This document shows, in pieces, positions 15,947 through 24,290 of a DNA stretch of 26,307 nt. This stretch comes from Emiliania huxleyi CCMP1516. Taxonomy: Eukaryota; Haptophyta; Isochrysidales; Noelaerhabdaceae. Position numbers and translations under genes: made by a program. Numbering within the stretch: the stretch's first letter is position 1; each line of letters begins with the position of its first letter. The notes beneath the pieces are model-generated. The model did not search any database. It saw only the letters and a program-made list of their open reading frames with translations, and was not told the origin of the DNA. The stretch spans positions 154,137-180,443 of the forward strand of contig NW_005200922.1 in assembly GCF_000372725.1 (NCBI RefSeq), read 5' to 3'.

Positions 15947-18443
15947 ATGCTGCTGCTGCTGCCAATCGCCGTCAACGCCCTGCTCGCTCTGGCGCCGCTG
16001 CAAGCCAGGCCGCTTCTCGCATGCCGAGCTGACCATGCTGGTCGCCGGAACCCGGTCCGGTGGCATGCCGGTCGCATGACGGCAATGGACCCGGAAGCAG
16101 AGGCGTTGCCTGACGCGCCAATACCCGGCTTGACGACTGTGAGCGCCAACGAGCACGGCCCGTCCGGCGCTGTCCCTGCGGCGGATGAGTGTCCGCCGGA
16201 AGATGTGACCGCCCTGGAGCTGCTTCGCTTCACGCTGCCCGTCCTCACCGCTGCTCTCTCGGCCGAGATCATGTCGGTCGTCGACACTGCCGTTGTTGGT
16301 ACGCTCGGACCGCAGCAGCTCGCTGCTCTCGGCCCGGCGACGATGCTCTCCGACTCTACGGTCTACCTCTTCTTCTGCAACGTGGCGTGCACCAACCTGT
16401 TCGCCACGCACTTTGCTCGCGGCGCGCAGAACGACGCCTTCGCCTGCCGAAGGCGGTCCGAGAAGGGTTCTGTGGAGTGTTCCTGTAGGCGAGCACCGGG
16501 ACGCCTTCGCCGTGCTGAGCGACGCACTGTACGTGAGCCTGGCCTGCGCCGCGCTGCTTGTCGTGGGGCTGTCGTGGGGAGGCGGCGCGGCGCTCGCTCG
16601 GATCTGTGCGATGGCGCCCGGCGCTCTGCCTGGCGCGAAGCAGTATTTGGCGCGATCCGCATCCTCGGCGTGCTTGCCCTGCTGACAGAGGAGGGTTCCG
16701 AGAAGCTTCGTGGACTCTTCCTGCAGGCGATCCGCATCCTCGGCGTGCTTGCCCTGCTGACAGAGGAGGGTTCCGAGAAGCTTCGTGGACTCTTCCTGCA
16801 GGCGATCCGCATCCTCGGCGTGCCTGCCCTGATGACGGCGACGGTGCTGCAGGGGGCGTGCACCGGCATGAAGGACGCCACGACTCCCTTCATCGCAATC
16901 GTGCTGGGCGGGCTGCTCAACCTCGCCCTCGACCTCTGGCTCGTCCTCGGCTGCGGGATGGGCATCGCAGGCGCCGCCTCCGCGACCGTCGTCTCGCAGG
17001 CCGCGCAACGCTGCTGCTGCTGCTCGAACGGCGAAGGCTGCTCACTCCTGCTGCCTGCCCTGCCTCGCAGGTGGTCCAAGTGCTCGTCCTCGCAGTCATC
17101 GTCAAGCGCAAGCGCAGCCGCCTCGTGCCTGGCGTCACCGCGCCGACCCTGCTGCAGCGGCCTCCGTCTCCCGCCCGCCTCGTCGACTTCCTCTCGTTTG
17201 CTGGCCCGATCTTCTGCGTGCTCATCGGCACGCCCCTCGTGCTGCCCCTCGGTGCCGCTGGACTGTCTCTGAGCCGTCTCTGCGCCGCACCTAGGCAAGA
17301 TTTCGTGCTACAACTCGATGACGCTCGCCGCGACGGCGGGTGGAGTTGTGGCGCTGGCGGGCCACCAGGCCAGCGGCAGAACCGTCTTCTGCCTCGGAGC
17401 GGCAGGCTGAGTCTCGCGACACGGAGGTTGCCATCAGGTGGTTGCGACCGTTTTCTTTCTGGGCTGCAAATTCGGCGACGCGATCTCGCAGACAGCGCAG
17501 GCGTGCTTGCCGCGCTCTTTGGAGGCGTCTCCGGCGTCTCCGGACCGTCTCTCTGACAGATCTTCCTCTTGCGCCAGGCGTACTTGCCTGCGTGCTTGCC
17601 TGCGGCGGCGAGGATGCGGCCGGGCGGGGCGCCGGAGAAGGGTGCGGTGGAGCTGAGCCGCAAGCTGTTGCTGGTGAGCATGCTGCTCGGCGGCGCTGTG
17701 TCGCTCGCAGCGGTTGGGGGGACTGCGCTCGGTTGCTGAACCCCTCCCTCTGCCATTTGGCCGGAAGCTGTCTTGGCCCTTCCTAGGTTGGGGTCGTGCT
17801 CGGCTGCTCCGGCGTCTTCACTCAGGACGCGGCGGTGGCGGCGGCGATGGCGACGGTGGCCCCGCTGCTTGGCGTCGCTCTCTCGATCCACCCGGCCGCC
17901 GCCAGGCTCGAGGCCCGGCTCTGCTCGACGAAGCGTCTACGAACTTTCTACGAGCCTCCGTAGGCGACCATGTGCCTCGAGGGCCGCAGAGTGACACGGG
18001 TGTTCGTACTGCCCGCCCGGCGTCGCGGTTGGGGTTGCGCGGGTTTGGGGTGTGATGGGGTCGCTGCCACTTGTCGGTGGGAGGGTGCAGTGTCACATCG
18101 TCGTGCATGTTGCGAAATGGGTCGTGCTGGATATGCGTATCCACAAGGTTCAGAACAGCCAGGCTCGTACAGGTAGAGGTAGGTAGAAAGGTGAAGAACA
18201 GCCAGCTGCCAGGCCGTCGGCTTCCTCGCGGGCGCGTACGCCGCCAATGTGCTCGTTTTCCTCACGTCGCTGTACGCCATCGCGAGACGCGCACTCGGCC
18301 TTCGGTATGTGTGGGCGGCGCTCGCCGCTTTCCAGCTGGTGCGCGTCTGCGAGTTCGCGACGCGCGTGCGCGCCGTCGGGCTGCTGGACTCGCTCCTTCC
18401 AGCTTGGCTGCGGCGGCGCGCAGCGTCGCCAGCGACCGAGTGA
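15947..18443 (+). CDS. MATE/DinF-family efflux transporter, 10 exons
   Basis: Exons: 15947..16421, 16489..16649, 16802..16999, 17071..17227, 17295..17368, 17438..17500, 17578..17712, 17787..17897, 17964..17999, 18213..18443. All phases agree, giving 546 aa. The first about 60 residues are hydrophobic then basic (MLLLLPIAVNALLALAPLQA...), like a signal plus plastid transit peptide. MATE core: LRFTLPVLTAALSAEIMSVV, DTAVVGTLGPQQLAALGPAT, LQGACTGMKDATTPF, LNLALDLWLVLGCGMGIAGA, FAGPIFCVLIG, NSMTLAATAGGVVALAGHQ, HPAATMCLEG and a last helix pair in GAYAANVLVFLTSLYA. The family exchanges cations for organic solutes; the plant relatives in plastids (EDS5/DinF-like) export metabolites. The substrate here is unknown. 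Seven of nine introns have GC donors. The short exon 17964..17999 is the least certain. Confidence 0.85.
16422..16488 (+). other. 67-nt GC-AG intron whose start repeats the next exon
   Basis: The intron start (GCGCGCAGAACGACGCC, then TTCGCC) and exon 2 start (GCGAGCACCGGGACGCC, then TTCGCC) agree at 18 of 23 positions. Both code for a similar peptide (QNDAFA versus HRDAFA). The end reads TTCCTGTAG. Confidence 0.75.
16650..16831 (+). repeat. 75-bp tandem repeat forming a 152-nt MATE intron
   Basis: Two full 75-bp copies (16652-16726, 16727-16801) are followed by a third that diverges after about 25 bp and is the start of exon 3 (AIRILGV). Each copy begins GCGATCCGCATCCTCGGC and ends TTCCTGCAG. 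The frame AKQYL-AIRILGVPALM is restored only if the intron runs from GC at 16650 to CAG at 16801. Confidence 0.9.
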
Positions 18444-18736
18444 TGCACAGGCCGCGCCGATGCGGATCCGTACGTCAGTACGCCCGGGTACATTCATGTA
18501 TCATAATGAGGGTCACGGTTGTTGCACCATGCACGGTGGGTTGCGTGTGTGGCGCCTTTCATGGGTTTGCACTCTTGCACATTGCAGTTTCCCACAGCTC
18601 ATAAGCTCTGAATTGCTTCTTCTCGGGTCCGTTGGCCTCTTTCGTAGGGAAGAATTTTGATACCCGTCAAGACGCCTGCTGTTCGACGAGGAGAGAGGGA
18701 GCGCGCACAGACTGACGTCAGCTCTGCTCCTGAAGT

Positions 18737-18791
18737 ACACCTCTGAAAGACACCTTCAGAGGTGTGGTGCACCTCTGAGGCACCTCAGAGG
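18737..18791. repeat. Two adjacent hairpins built from the same words
   Basis: ACACCTCTGAA (18737-18747) pairs perfectly with TTCAGAGGTGT (18755-18765) across a 7-nt loop. It is followed by CCTCTGA...TCAGAGG (18772-18791). The shared word ACCTCTGA suggests internal duplication. It may mark 3'-end formation of the flanking gene or be a small MITE remnant. Confidence 0.65.
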
Positions 18792-19032
18792 AAACGCTGC
18801 ACTTCTTTTATCGATCTCGTCGCCAGACTCCGATTTCTCTTTGTCGGGCCATGTGCCGCTCGCTCGTCCGCCCAAGTGACTCGGACGCGCGGTCGAGGGC
18901 ACCCCACCGTTCCTGGGGCGCGCTGGCGCTCGCCCGCAATCGTCCCCCACCCATCCACCCTTTTGTCTTTGAGGCTGTCGCTCCGAGAAAACTTGTCTCG
19001 CAGCTCGTGCGAGAAATTACCATGCATCTTGG

Positions 19033-19098
19033 GATGCTCGAGGCAATCGAAATTAGAATGGAAATCGTATCGGGCAATTTCAGATGCCTCACAGCATC
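19033..19098. ncRNA. Imperfect 66-nt hairpin, possible structured RNA
   Basis: GATGCT, AGGCA and AAATT on the left arm pair in order with AATTT, TGCCT and AGCATC on the right arm, with 2-4 nt symmetric bulges. The local base composition is lower in GC than the surroundings. Nothing identifies an RNA family; this is a structural observation only. Confidence 0.25.
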
Positions 19099-19272
19099 TC
19101 AAATTGCGGGTTCCCCGCCCCTGACGTACGCAGCTCGAGTCAGTACTGTACGTATTAGCTCTATTACTCTGGCTTGCTCTCTCTCGCTCTCTGTGAGTGT
19201 GACCGCGCAGCCATGAGCCATCTCCAAAGTCTCACGCCGCACTCGGACGCGGCCCCCCCATGCACGCGCCGC

Positions 19273-21124
19273 TCATTCCTCGTGCTGCGGCACTGGGTCG
19301 GCGATCGGAGCCGCTGCTGCGACCTGCACCTCTCCGCCCCGGCTGTAGCGTACCCCCCTCGCCTCCTCGCACGCGCTCTCCGCCAGCGTCTGCGCCACGC
19401 ACTGAGCCACCTCCGAGCAGGCGCGTCCGAGCCGCAGGTGGTTGGGCTTGCGCTGGAAGGGGCTCGAGCACTCGACGGCGGCAGCCTCGATGCCGAGCAG
19501 GGCCCACGAGGTGAGGAGCAGGCCTAGGGGACGCGTCCGGGACATTTCACGCCACCAGCAGGGCAGCAACAGGCTAGATCTCGGCTAGACCTCGGCTAGA
19601 CCTCGGCTAGACCTCGGCTAGACCTCGGCTAGACCTCGGCTAGACCTCGGCTAGACCTCGGCTAGATCTCGGCTAGATCTCGGCTAGATCTCGGCTAGTT
19701 CTCGCCCGGCAGCACGACGGGGCCGAAGCGGGAGAGCATGCTCACGTACCTGCGGTGACGTGTCGTGGACGTGTCGTGGACGTGACGCCCGATCTTGGCT
19801 GCTCTCGGCTACTCCCGGCTGCTCTCGGCTGCTCTCGGTTAGCTCTCGGTTAGCTCTCGCTGCTCTCGCGCGCCAGAGCCCGAGATAGAGGACGAGGGTG
19901 GTGCGGAGGTGCGCCACGTACGCAAAGGGAAGAGGCGTGTTGCCGATACGCTCCATGGCGCCCCACGCGCCCGTTAAGTCGTCGACCACCTTGTGACGTG
20001 CATCGCATGGTTATGATTGTGATCGTGATGACGATGTTAGGTCGTGCACCACCTTGTTGATCGAGCGCAGCGCCTGGGCGCGCTCGATCGGGTCTGTCTC
20101 TGACGCGGCGTTTGCGGCGAAGCAGACCCTCCGCAGTCTGTTGAGGACGAGGATCGGGCCTAAGGGACGCGTGCGCGGGACGCGTCGTGGACGTGCCCCA
20201 AGCAGCAGCCGCGAGAGCAGGCCCCGCCGCTCGCCTCGCTTGCTGTCGAGCAGCTCCGACGCCTCCTCCTCAGTCAGGACCGGGCAGAGCTGCTGCAGCC
20301 GGTAGCCCCTCGCAACGCTCCTGCTCGCGTCGAGGGCGCGCAGGTCGTTCTTCACCTGTTGGAGATGTGACGCGGCGGGTCGCCCCTGCTCGAGCATGCC
20401 AGAGGGGTGGAGGCGGAGGGACGCCCGTGTGACCTCGGCTGATCTCGGCTGACCTCGGCTGATCTCGGCTGATCTCGGGTGATCTCGGCTGACCTCGGGT
20501 GATCTCGGCTGATCTCGGCTGATCTCGGCTGATCTCGGCTGATCTCGCCGCGATCGGCAGGACGGACAGCCAGCGGCTGAACTGGTCCCGCAGTTCAGGC
20601 GTCGACGCGTACGTGAGGGCGCTGGTAGACGCGGCGCTGCGGCACTTCTCGATGATCGCGCCCAGGGCAGCGCGGGCGTCCCAGAAGCGGGCGGCCGCGC
20701 GGCCAATACGAAAGACGAGGAGGAAGGAGACGGGCGTGAGCAGCGAGCCGCTCAGCGCCGTGTACGGCCCGATGAGCTCGGAGAGGCCTGCCACTTCCGG
20801 CCGACGAAGCAGCCACGTCAGGCTGAGGCCCCAGGCAGCAAGGCCGCACAGTGTCGGCAGGATCAGGCCAAAGGCCCTGGAGAAGTGCGCTGGGCTCAGG
20901 CTCTCGACGATGATGTCCCAAAAGTTGAACGGGTCGTACGCGATGCGTCTGGCGTCGCAGGAGGCCAGAGCTTCCAGCCGGTCGGGAGCGGTCAAATCGC
21001 TGATCAGACGCTGAGTCAGATCGGAAGGAGCTGCGACAGCCGCCAGCGATGGAGCGCGTGCAGCCGCTCGCACGAATGGGGGTGCGTGGAGTGCCATCGC
21101 GGCGTGGGCGAGCAGCAGCGCCAT
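19273..21124 (-). CDS. Bestrophin-like (UPF0187) channel, plastid-targeted type, 5 exons
   Basis: Exons: 21124..20549, 20355..20053, 19989..19874, 19749..19706, 19523..19273; phases agree, 429 aa. The N-terminus (MALLLAHAAMALH... followed by Ala/Arg-rich residues) resembles a signal plus transit peptide. Family marks in order: DPFNFWDIIVESLSPAHFSR, TPVSFLLVFRIGRAAARFWD, LTGAWGAMERIGNTPLPFAY, VAHLRTTLVLYLGLWYVSML, and LLLTSWALLGIEAAAVE with NHLRLG, the usual bestrophin sequence of helices and gating region. Algal homologues conduct chloride or bicarbonate in thylakoids and take part in carbon concentration. That role is inferred for this one. Introns 20548, 19873 and 19705 start GC; 20052 starts GT. 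A stretch of about 13 residues (near 20165-20200) in exon 2 resembles an unspliced intron remnant. Track-start GTG at 21130 was rejected in favour of ATG 21124. Confidence 0.85.
19571..19700 (-). repeat. 11-bp minisatellite in a bestrophin intron
   Basis: About 12 copies of CTCGGCTAGAC/T (plus strand) fill most of intron 19705..19524. The variation is a C/T switch at one position, distributed in blocks at each end. Confidence 0.9.
19795..19866 (-). repeat. Degenerate CTCTCGGCT repeats in a bestrophin intron
   Basis: About seven degenerate copies of CTCTCGGCTG / GCTCTCGGTTA lie in intron 19873..19750. The rest of the intron, near its acceptor, has two copies of CGTGTCGTGGA (19758-19780). Confidence 0.75.
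20431..20550 (-). repeat. 10-bp minisatellite in a bestrophin intron
   Basis: Twelve 10-bp units of GATCTCGGCT with C/T and C/G variants, ending at the GC donor of intron 20548..20356. The array keeps an open frame in the gene's own direction (repeating SRDQPRSAEI), which can mislead gene finders. Confidence 0.95.
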
Positions 21125-21834
21125 ATGCACGTACCTCCGTTTCGGCCTGCCTGGCTGCGGCGGCCGTCACTCCCCACGTGCGACCTGGTGTGGAGCCGCC
21201 TCCTTCACAGGATTGATTCTTTTTCTTACAGCCATTGCATCGTCTGTTCCTCTCCTTAAAATTCCCTGTGTGGTGGCGGCGTGCCGTCCTCCCATGCCTC
21301 CGTTGGTTTGTTTGTTCTTTTTCTTCTTTTTTACACGGCCGGTTTCTTCTCAGTTCTTCTCCCTGAGAAGAAACCAAACCCAGAGCCCGAGGAGCGTCCA
21401 GCTACGTGGGATGCCGATGATCGTGGAGCTAAGTTAGCTGACAGGGCTGTGGACCGACAGATACGCAGCCCGGGGAGGTCCCAGGATGGCCATCTCACTC
21501 TGTCAGTGTGGCACGTTGCTCACTAGTGGGGGCTGTCCAGGCTGGTCCTTGCGTCCAGGCTCTCTCGCGCTACTCCCTACTCTGCTATCGGCTATCAGAC
21601 CCGCGCAGAACGTGGCGCGCGGGGCCCTGGGCAGTCATCGATTCGCCCCGGCTTCCTTCCACATATGGCCCCCCCCTCCCCGTCTCTCCCAGTCACTCCA
21701 CTCCCGCGGTCCCGCACGGCGGCTGTACGCCGGTGGAGGAGAGGGCGCGCTGTGATCACGAGCCAACAAACAGGCTGCCATCCTTCTTCCGGCCGGAGGT
21801 CTGCGGCGGTCGCCTGTGCGGAGAGGGCCACTCG
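21125..21834. other. Upstream region of the bestrophin gene
   Basis: No gene is recognised. It includes pyrimidine-rich DNA (21310-21335) and a perfect 13-bp hairpin at 21341-21375. Long ORFs on both strands around 21500-21800 show no family resemblance. Confidence 0.5.
21341..21375. repeat. Perfect 13-bp hairpin
   Basis: GGTTTCTTCTCAG (21341-21353) and CTGAGAAGAAACC (21363-21375) are exact reverse complements with a 9-nt loop, about 220 bp upstream of the bestrophin start. Confidence 0.85.
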
Positions 21835-22167
21835 TCACAGTGTGGTGGGTGCAGCAGAATGCGTGCGTGGGCATTCATGCAGTGCCACTGCAGGTGCCGG
21901 GTTGCAAAGAGGGATCTGTCCACCGCATCTAGGGTGTACACGCCACTCAGAGCCGTGGTCCACTCCTGCCTCGCTCAGCACTGGAGGGTTCCACGAAAGG
22001 ATCTTGATTCCCTTTTGCGGCAACGTTTTCTCGAGCGCTTCTGTCGGCTGAGCGGTGAGCGACCGAGTGGCCATTGCCTCCATTTCCTGGATCTGCTCCT
22101 CCATGGCCTTGTTCTCGTCCTTCAGGCTCTCCAGGTAGGCGCTCGCGCCAACGCCGACTTCCGCCAT
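21835..22167 (-). CDS. Small coiled-coil protein, unknown
   Basis: An ORF of 110 codons from ATG 22167. The first about 65 residues look coding: a charged helix with heptad-like spacing (YLESLKDENKAMEEQIQEME) followed by ALEKTLPQKGIKILSW. After about residue 70 the composition turns into typical shadow sequence with many His, Cys and Pro, so an intron may start near 21960. No family is recognised. It lies 89 bp from the start of a plus-strand ORF, head to head. Confidence 0.4.
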   Translation of the reverse strand: MAEVGVGASAYLESLKDENKAMEEQIQEMEAMATRSLTAQPTEALEKTLPQKGIKILSWNPPVLSEAGVDHGSEWRVHPRCGGQIPLCNPAPAVALHECPRTHSAAPTTL

Positions 22168-22256
22168 GCGGATCCAACAGCTGGAGGGAGAAGAGAGGCG
22201 GTTACGCCCTCGCGTGCGTCCCTTTTGGGTCCCTGGCGGGCTGGCGGGCTTGAGAT

Positions 22257-22859
22257 ATGGCCACCTCCAGGGTTTGGGCTGAGAACGCGCCCCCTCCGCC
22301 GCCCCGCCCGCCCACTGCTGCGGGCTACAGCCAGCGCAGCAACTTAAGCACGGCTGACTTTGAGAGGATGGCGAAACCGGGCTCTGCGTTTCACTTCACG
22401 CTCAACGCGGGCGCCCCATTCCTGCGCGCAGGCGGCCGCGGAGCGAGGGCAGAGCACGTAGACCAGGTTAGGTTGCTGATGAGCGAGGCCTTGACCGATG
22501 CACCGCGCGAGGCAAAGAGGCGTGCGAGGGACGGAGCCGGCGTCGCGGCCTCTCTTGCACCTCCGGCAACAATCGTGCCTCGCAGCCCACCCTCTTTTCC
22601 GCGGTCACGCAACCCGCTCCAGGGCGAGTCGTCTGAAGCGCACCGCTCTGGCCGTCGGCGATTCGAGCAAGCTTCTGTGGCAAGCCAGGATTACATAGAG
22701 CCGTCACGCAAAACCATGCCACGAAAGGCCAAGCCAGCTCTCGACATGGCTACCGTCGTCGGCTCACTTCTCGTGGAGCCATCGGCGGCGCGACACGCAT
22801 CGATACCACGCAACGACCACCGAGTCTGTCTGCGCAGGCCGCCACCGCGAGTATATTGA
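22257..22859 (+). CDS. Hypothetical protein, unknown
   Basis: A 200-codon ORF beginning MATSRVWAENAPPPPP and continuing with STADFERMAKPGSAFHFTLN and HVDQVRLLMSEALTDAPREA, which look like structured protein. The second half is Arg/Ser/Pro-rich and may be noncoding. No domain is recognised. It could form a divergent pair with the coiled-coil ORF at 22167. Confidence 0.35.
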   Translation: MATSRVWAENAPPPPPRPPTAAGYSQRSNLSTADFERMAKPGSAFHFTLNAGAPFLRAGGRGARAEHVDQVRLLMSEALTDAPREAKRRARDGAGVAASLAPPATIVPRSPPSFPRSRNPLQGESSEAHRSGRRRFEQASVASQDYIEPSRKTMPRKAKPALDMATVVGSLLVEPSAARHASIPRNDHRVCLRRPPPRVY

Positions 22860-22930
22860 GAGGCAACTCCCGCCTCTCCTGCCGTGTGTGTTCAAGTGGG
22901 AACCTCCCACTCCAGTCTCTCCACAGGCAA

Positions 22931-22994
22931 GGTAAGGTAAGGTAAGGTAACCTTCTCCACACACACGAGGTGGTCTCCACACACACGAGGTGGT
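22931..22994. repeat. Short tandem repeats (GGTAA x4; 20-bp x2)
   Basis: Four copies of GGTAA at about 22931-22950, then two perfect copies of CTCCACACACACGAGGTGGT at 22955-22974 and 22975-22994. GGTAA is a 5' splice-site-like word, repeated. Confidence 0.9.
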
Positions 22995-23098
22995 CGGGCA
23001 AGGGGGGGCAACCCTCGCGTCTCCACGTCTGACGACAGGAGCCCCACGGCATTTTCAAAGTGCAAGGCCCAGTGCGCGTGGGTGAGGTCGTGAGGTGT

Positions 23099-23106
23099 GT
23101 GTGTGC
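23099..23106. repeat. Left target-site duplication of the hAT element
   Basis: GTGTGTGC directly precedes the left terminal repeat and is identical to 24516-24523 after the right one. Eight bases is the size made by hAT transposases. GT-rich surroundings raise the chance of coincidence. Confidence 0.7.
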
Positions 23107-23231
23107 CAAGCCCATAGATTCATGATTACAATGAATAACTCAACTCATCCTTTGGCAGCTTGTATTGTTGAGTATGAGTAGTCATGACGTCTGGTATCCA
23201 TGAATATGAATAGTCACGTCTGCCTGTACTC

Positions 23232-23657
23232 ATGAATATGAATAATGTATTCAAATACAAGTGCGTGAGCAACTTGCAGGTAAAACCCGGGTATACCCGC
23301 AAAAGTCCAGGTATACCCGAGAAATACCCGAGTGCGCGTCCACATGCCGCGCACGCCTACTCGCAGGGCCACTGCGCCAACTGCGGCGCTCACCGCCTGC
23401 TCAAGTACGCGCACCGCACCATGTGTGCTCGCTACAAGTGCCAAAAGGCAGCATCGGCGCAGCGCCAGGCGCGGCTGGCAGGTGGCGGTGCGGACGACGC
23501 GGTCGTGCCGACATTCTGCTACAAGATTGAGGCGGTGCTCGGCATGCGCTTTTGCGACCCCGATCAACTGATCGGAAAGAAGCGGCGCAACAGGCTGGCT
23601 GCTGCGAGGGCATTGAGGATTAGGCAGCCTGTGCTAGTGGCGTGGCTCGATAGATAG
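23232..23657 (+). CDS. ORF with Cys-rich (zinc-ribbon-like) motif inside the hAT element
   Basis: The ORF shows HCANCGAHRLLKYAHRTMC and then a C in YKC, spacing that could bind zinc. After an Ala-rich linker comes YKIEAVLGMRF. No family is firmly recognised. The second half has a vague chromodomain-like opening (YKIEAVL), but no aromatic cage is visible. It converges on the hAT remnant and may be a second element gene, a captured fragment or chance. The upstream in-frame ATG at 23232 lies in the subterminal repeat zone, so the true start is unknown. Confidence 0.3.
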   Translation: MNMNNVFKYKCVSNLQVKPGYTRKSPGIPEKYPSARPHAAHAYSQGHCANCGAHRLLKYAHRTMCARYKCQKAASAQRQARLAGGGADDAVVPTFCYKIEAVLGMRFCDPDQLIGKKRRNRLAAARALRIRQPVLVAWLDR

Positions 23658-23775
23658 AGGATTTGTCGTTGTTCATGACCGGGCTATCGTTTCGCGTGCG
23701 CTGTGAGAGAATAGTGACCAAAATTAAAACACACAAACCGAGCCACAGACGATACAGGGCACCGCGGCTAGATAT

Positions 23776-24290
23776 TCACGATGCCACGGCGGCGGCATCC
23801 GACGACGAAGCCGCCCCGGCCGCCCCGGCCGCCGATGGAGATGCCGCACCGGCCGCGCCCGAGGAGCCCTCCTTGTGCTCGCCCCCTTTGCCTCGGAACA
23901 GCTCGTAGTACTTCTCCTTGATCGCTGCCACTGCCGGCTCGAAGGCCTTCTTGTTGAAGCCAATCCTGAGACCAGCACAGCGAGGTGGGCCGGGTTGAGG
24001 TTGGGGTCTGCCAGCAGCCCAGCGCGAGAGAAGATCTGCTCGACGTTGGCCTCGCGCGGCAGGTGGCACGCAGTCTGCTTGAAGAGAACGTAGTGCAGCG
24101 GGAACTTGTTGCGCAGCGCCCACATCATGGCGAACTCGTTGAGCAGCCCATCCTCCGCCGTGGTTCGCCCTTCCCAGAACGACCCGGGGAACTTGACCTG
24201 CGTGCCGAGAAGACTCATCGGCTGCCGAAGCAGCTTGTATTTTGGCACATCTAGCCGAGGCTGGGCTCTTTCCTTCCTCTTTGGTGGCAT
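23776..24290 (-). pseudogene. hAT transposase C-terminal fragment, frameshifted
   Basis: From ATG 24290: MPPKRKERAQ, then helices WEGRTTAEDGLLNEFAMMWA and NKFPLHYVLFKQ. Next comes the dimerisation-region signature CHLPREANVEQIFSRAG followed by DPNLNPAHLAVLV. At about 23970 the frame shifts by two bases, and the sequence goes on in another frame as RIGFNKKAFEPAVAAIKEKY, ending in an Ala/Ser-rich tail with a stop at 23776. The RNase H-like catalytic part with its acidic residues is missing upstream. It is either a dead remnant or, less likely, a spliced small protein. Confidence 0.7.

Larger units (their letters stand above)
18444..19272. other. Convergent 3' intergenic region with hairpins
   Basis: Between the ends of the MATE (+) and bestrophin (-) genes. 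No gene is recognised. It contains a perfect 11-bp hairpin (18737-18765), a second hairpin (about 18771-18791) and a long imperfect hairpin (19033-19098). Confidence 0.6.
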
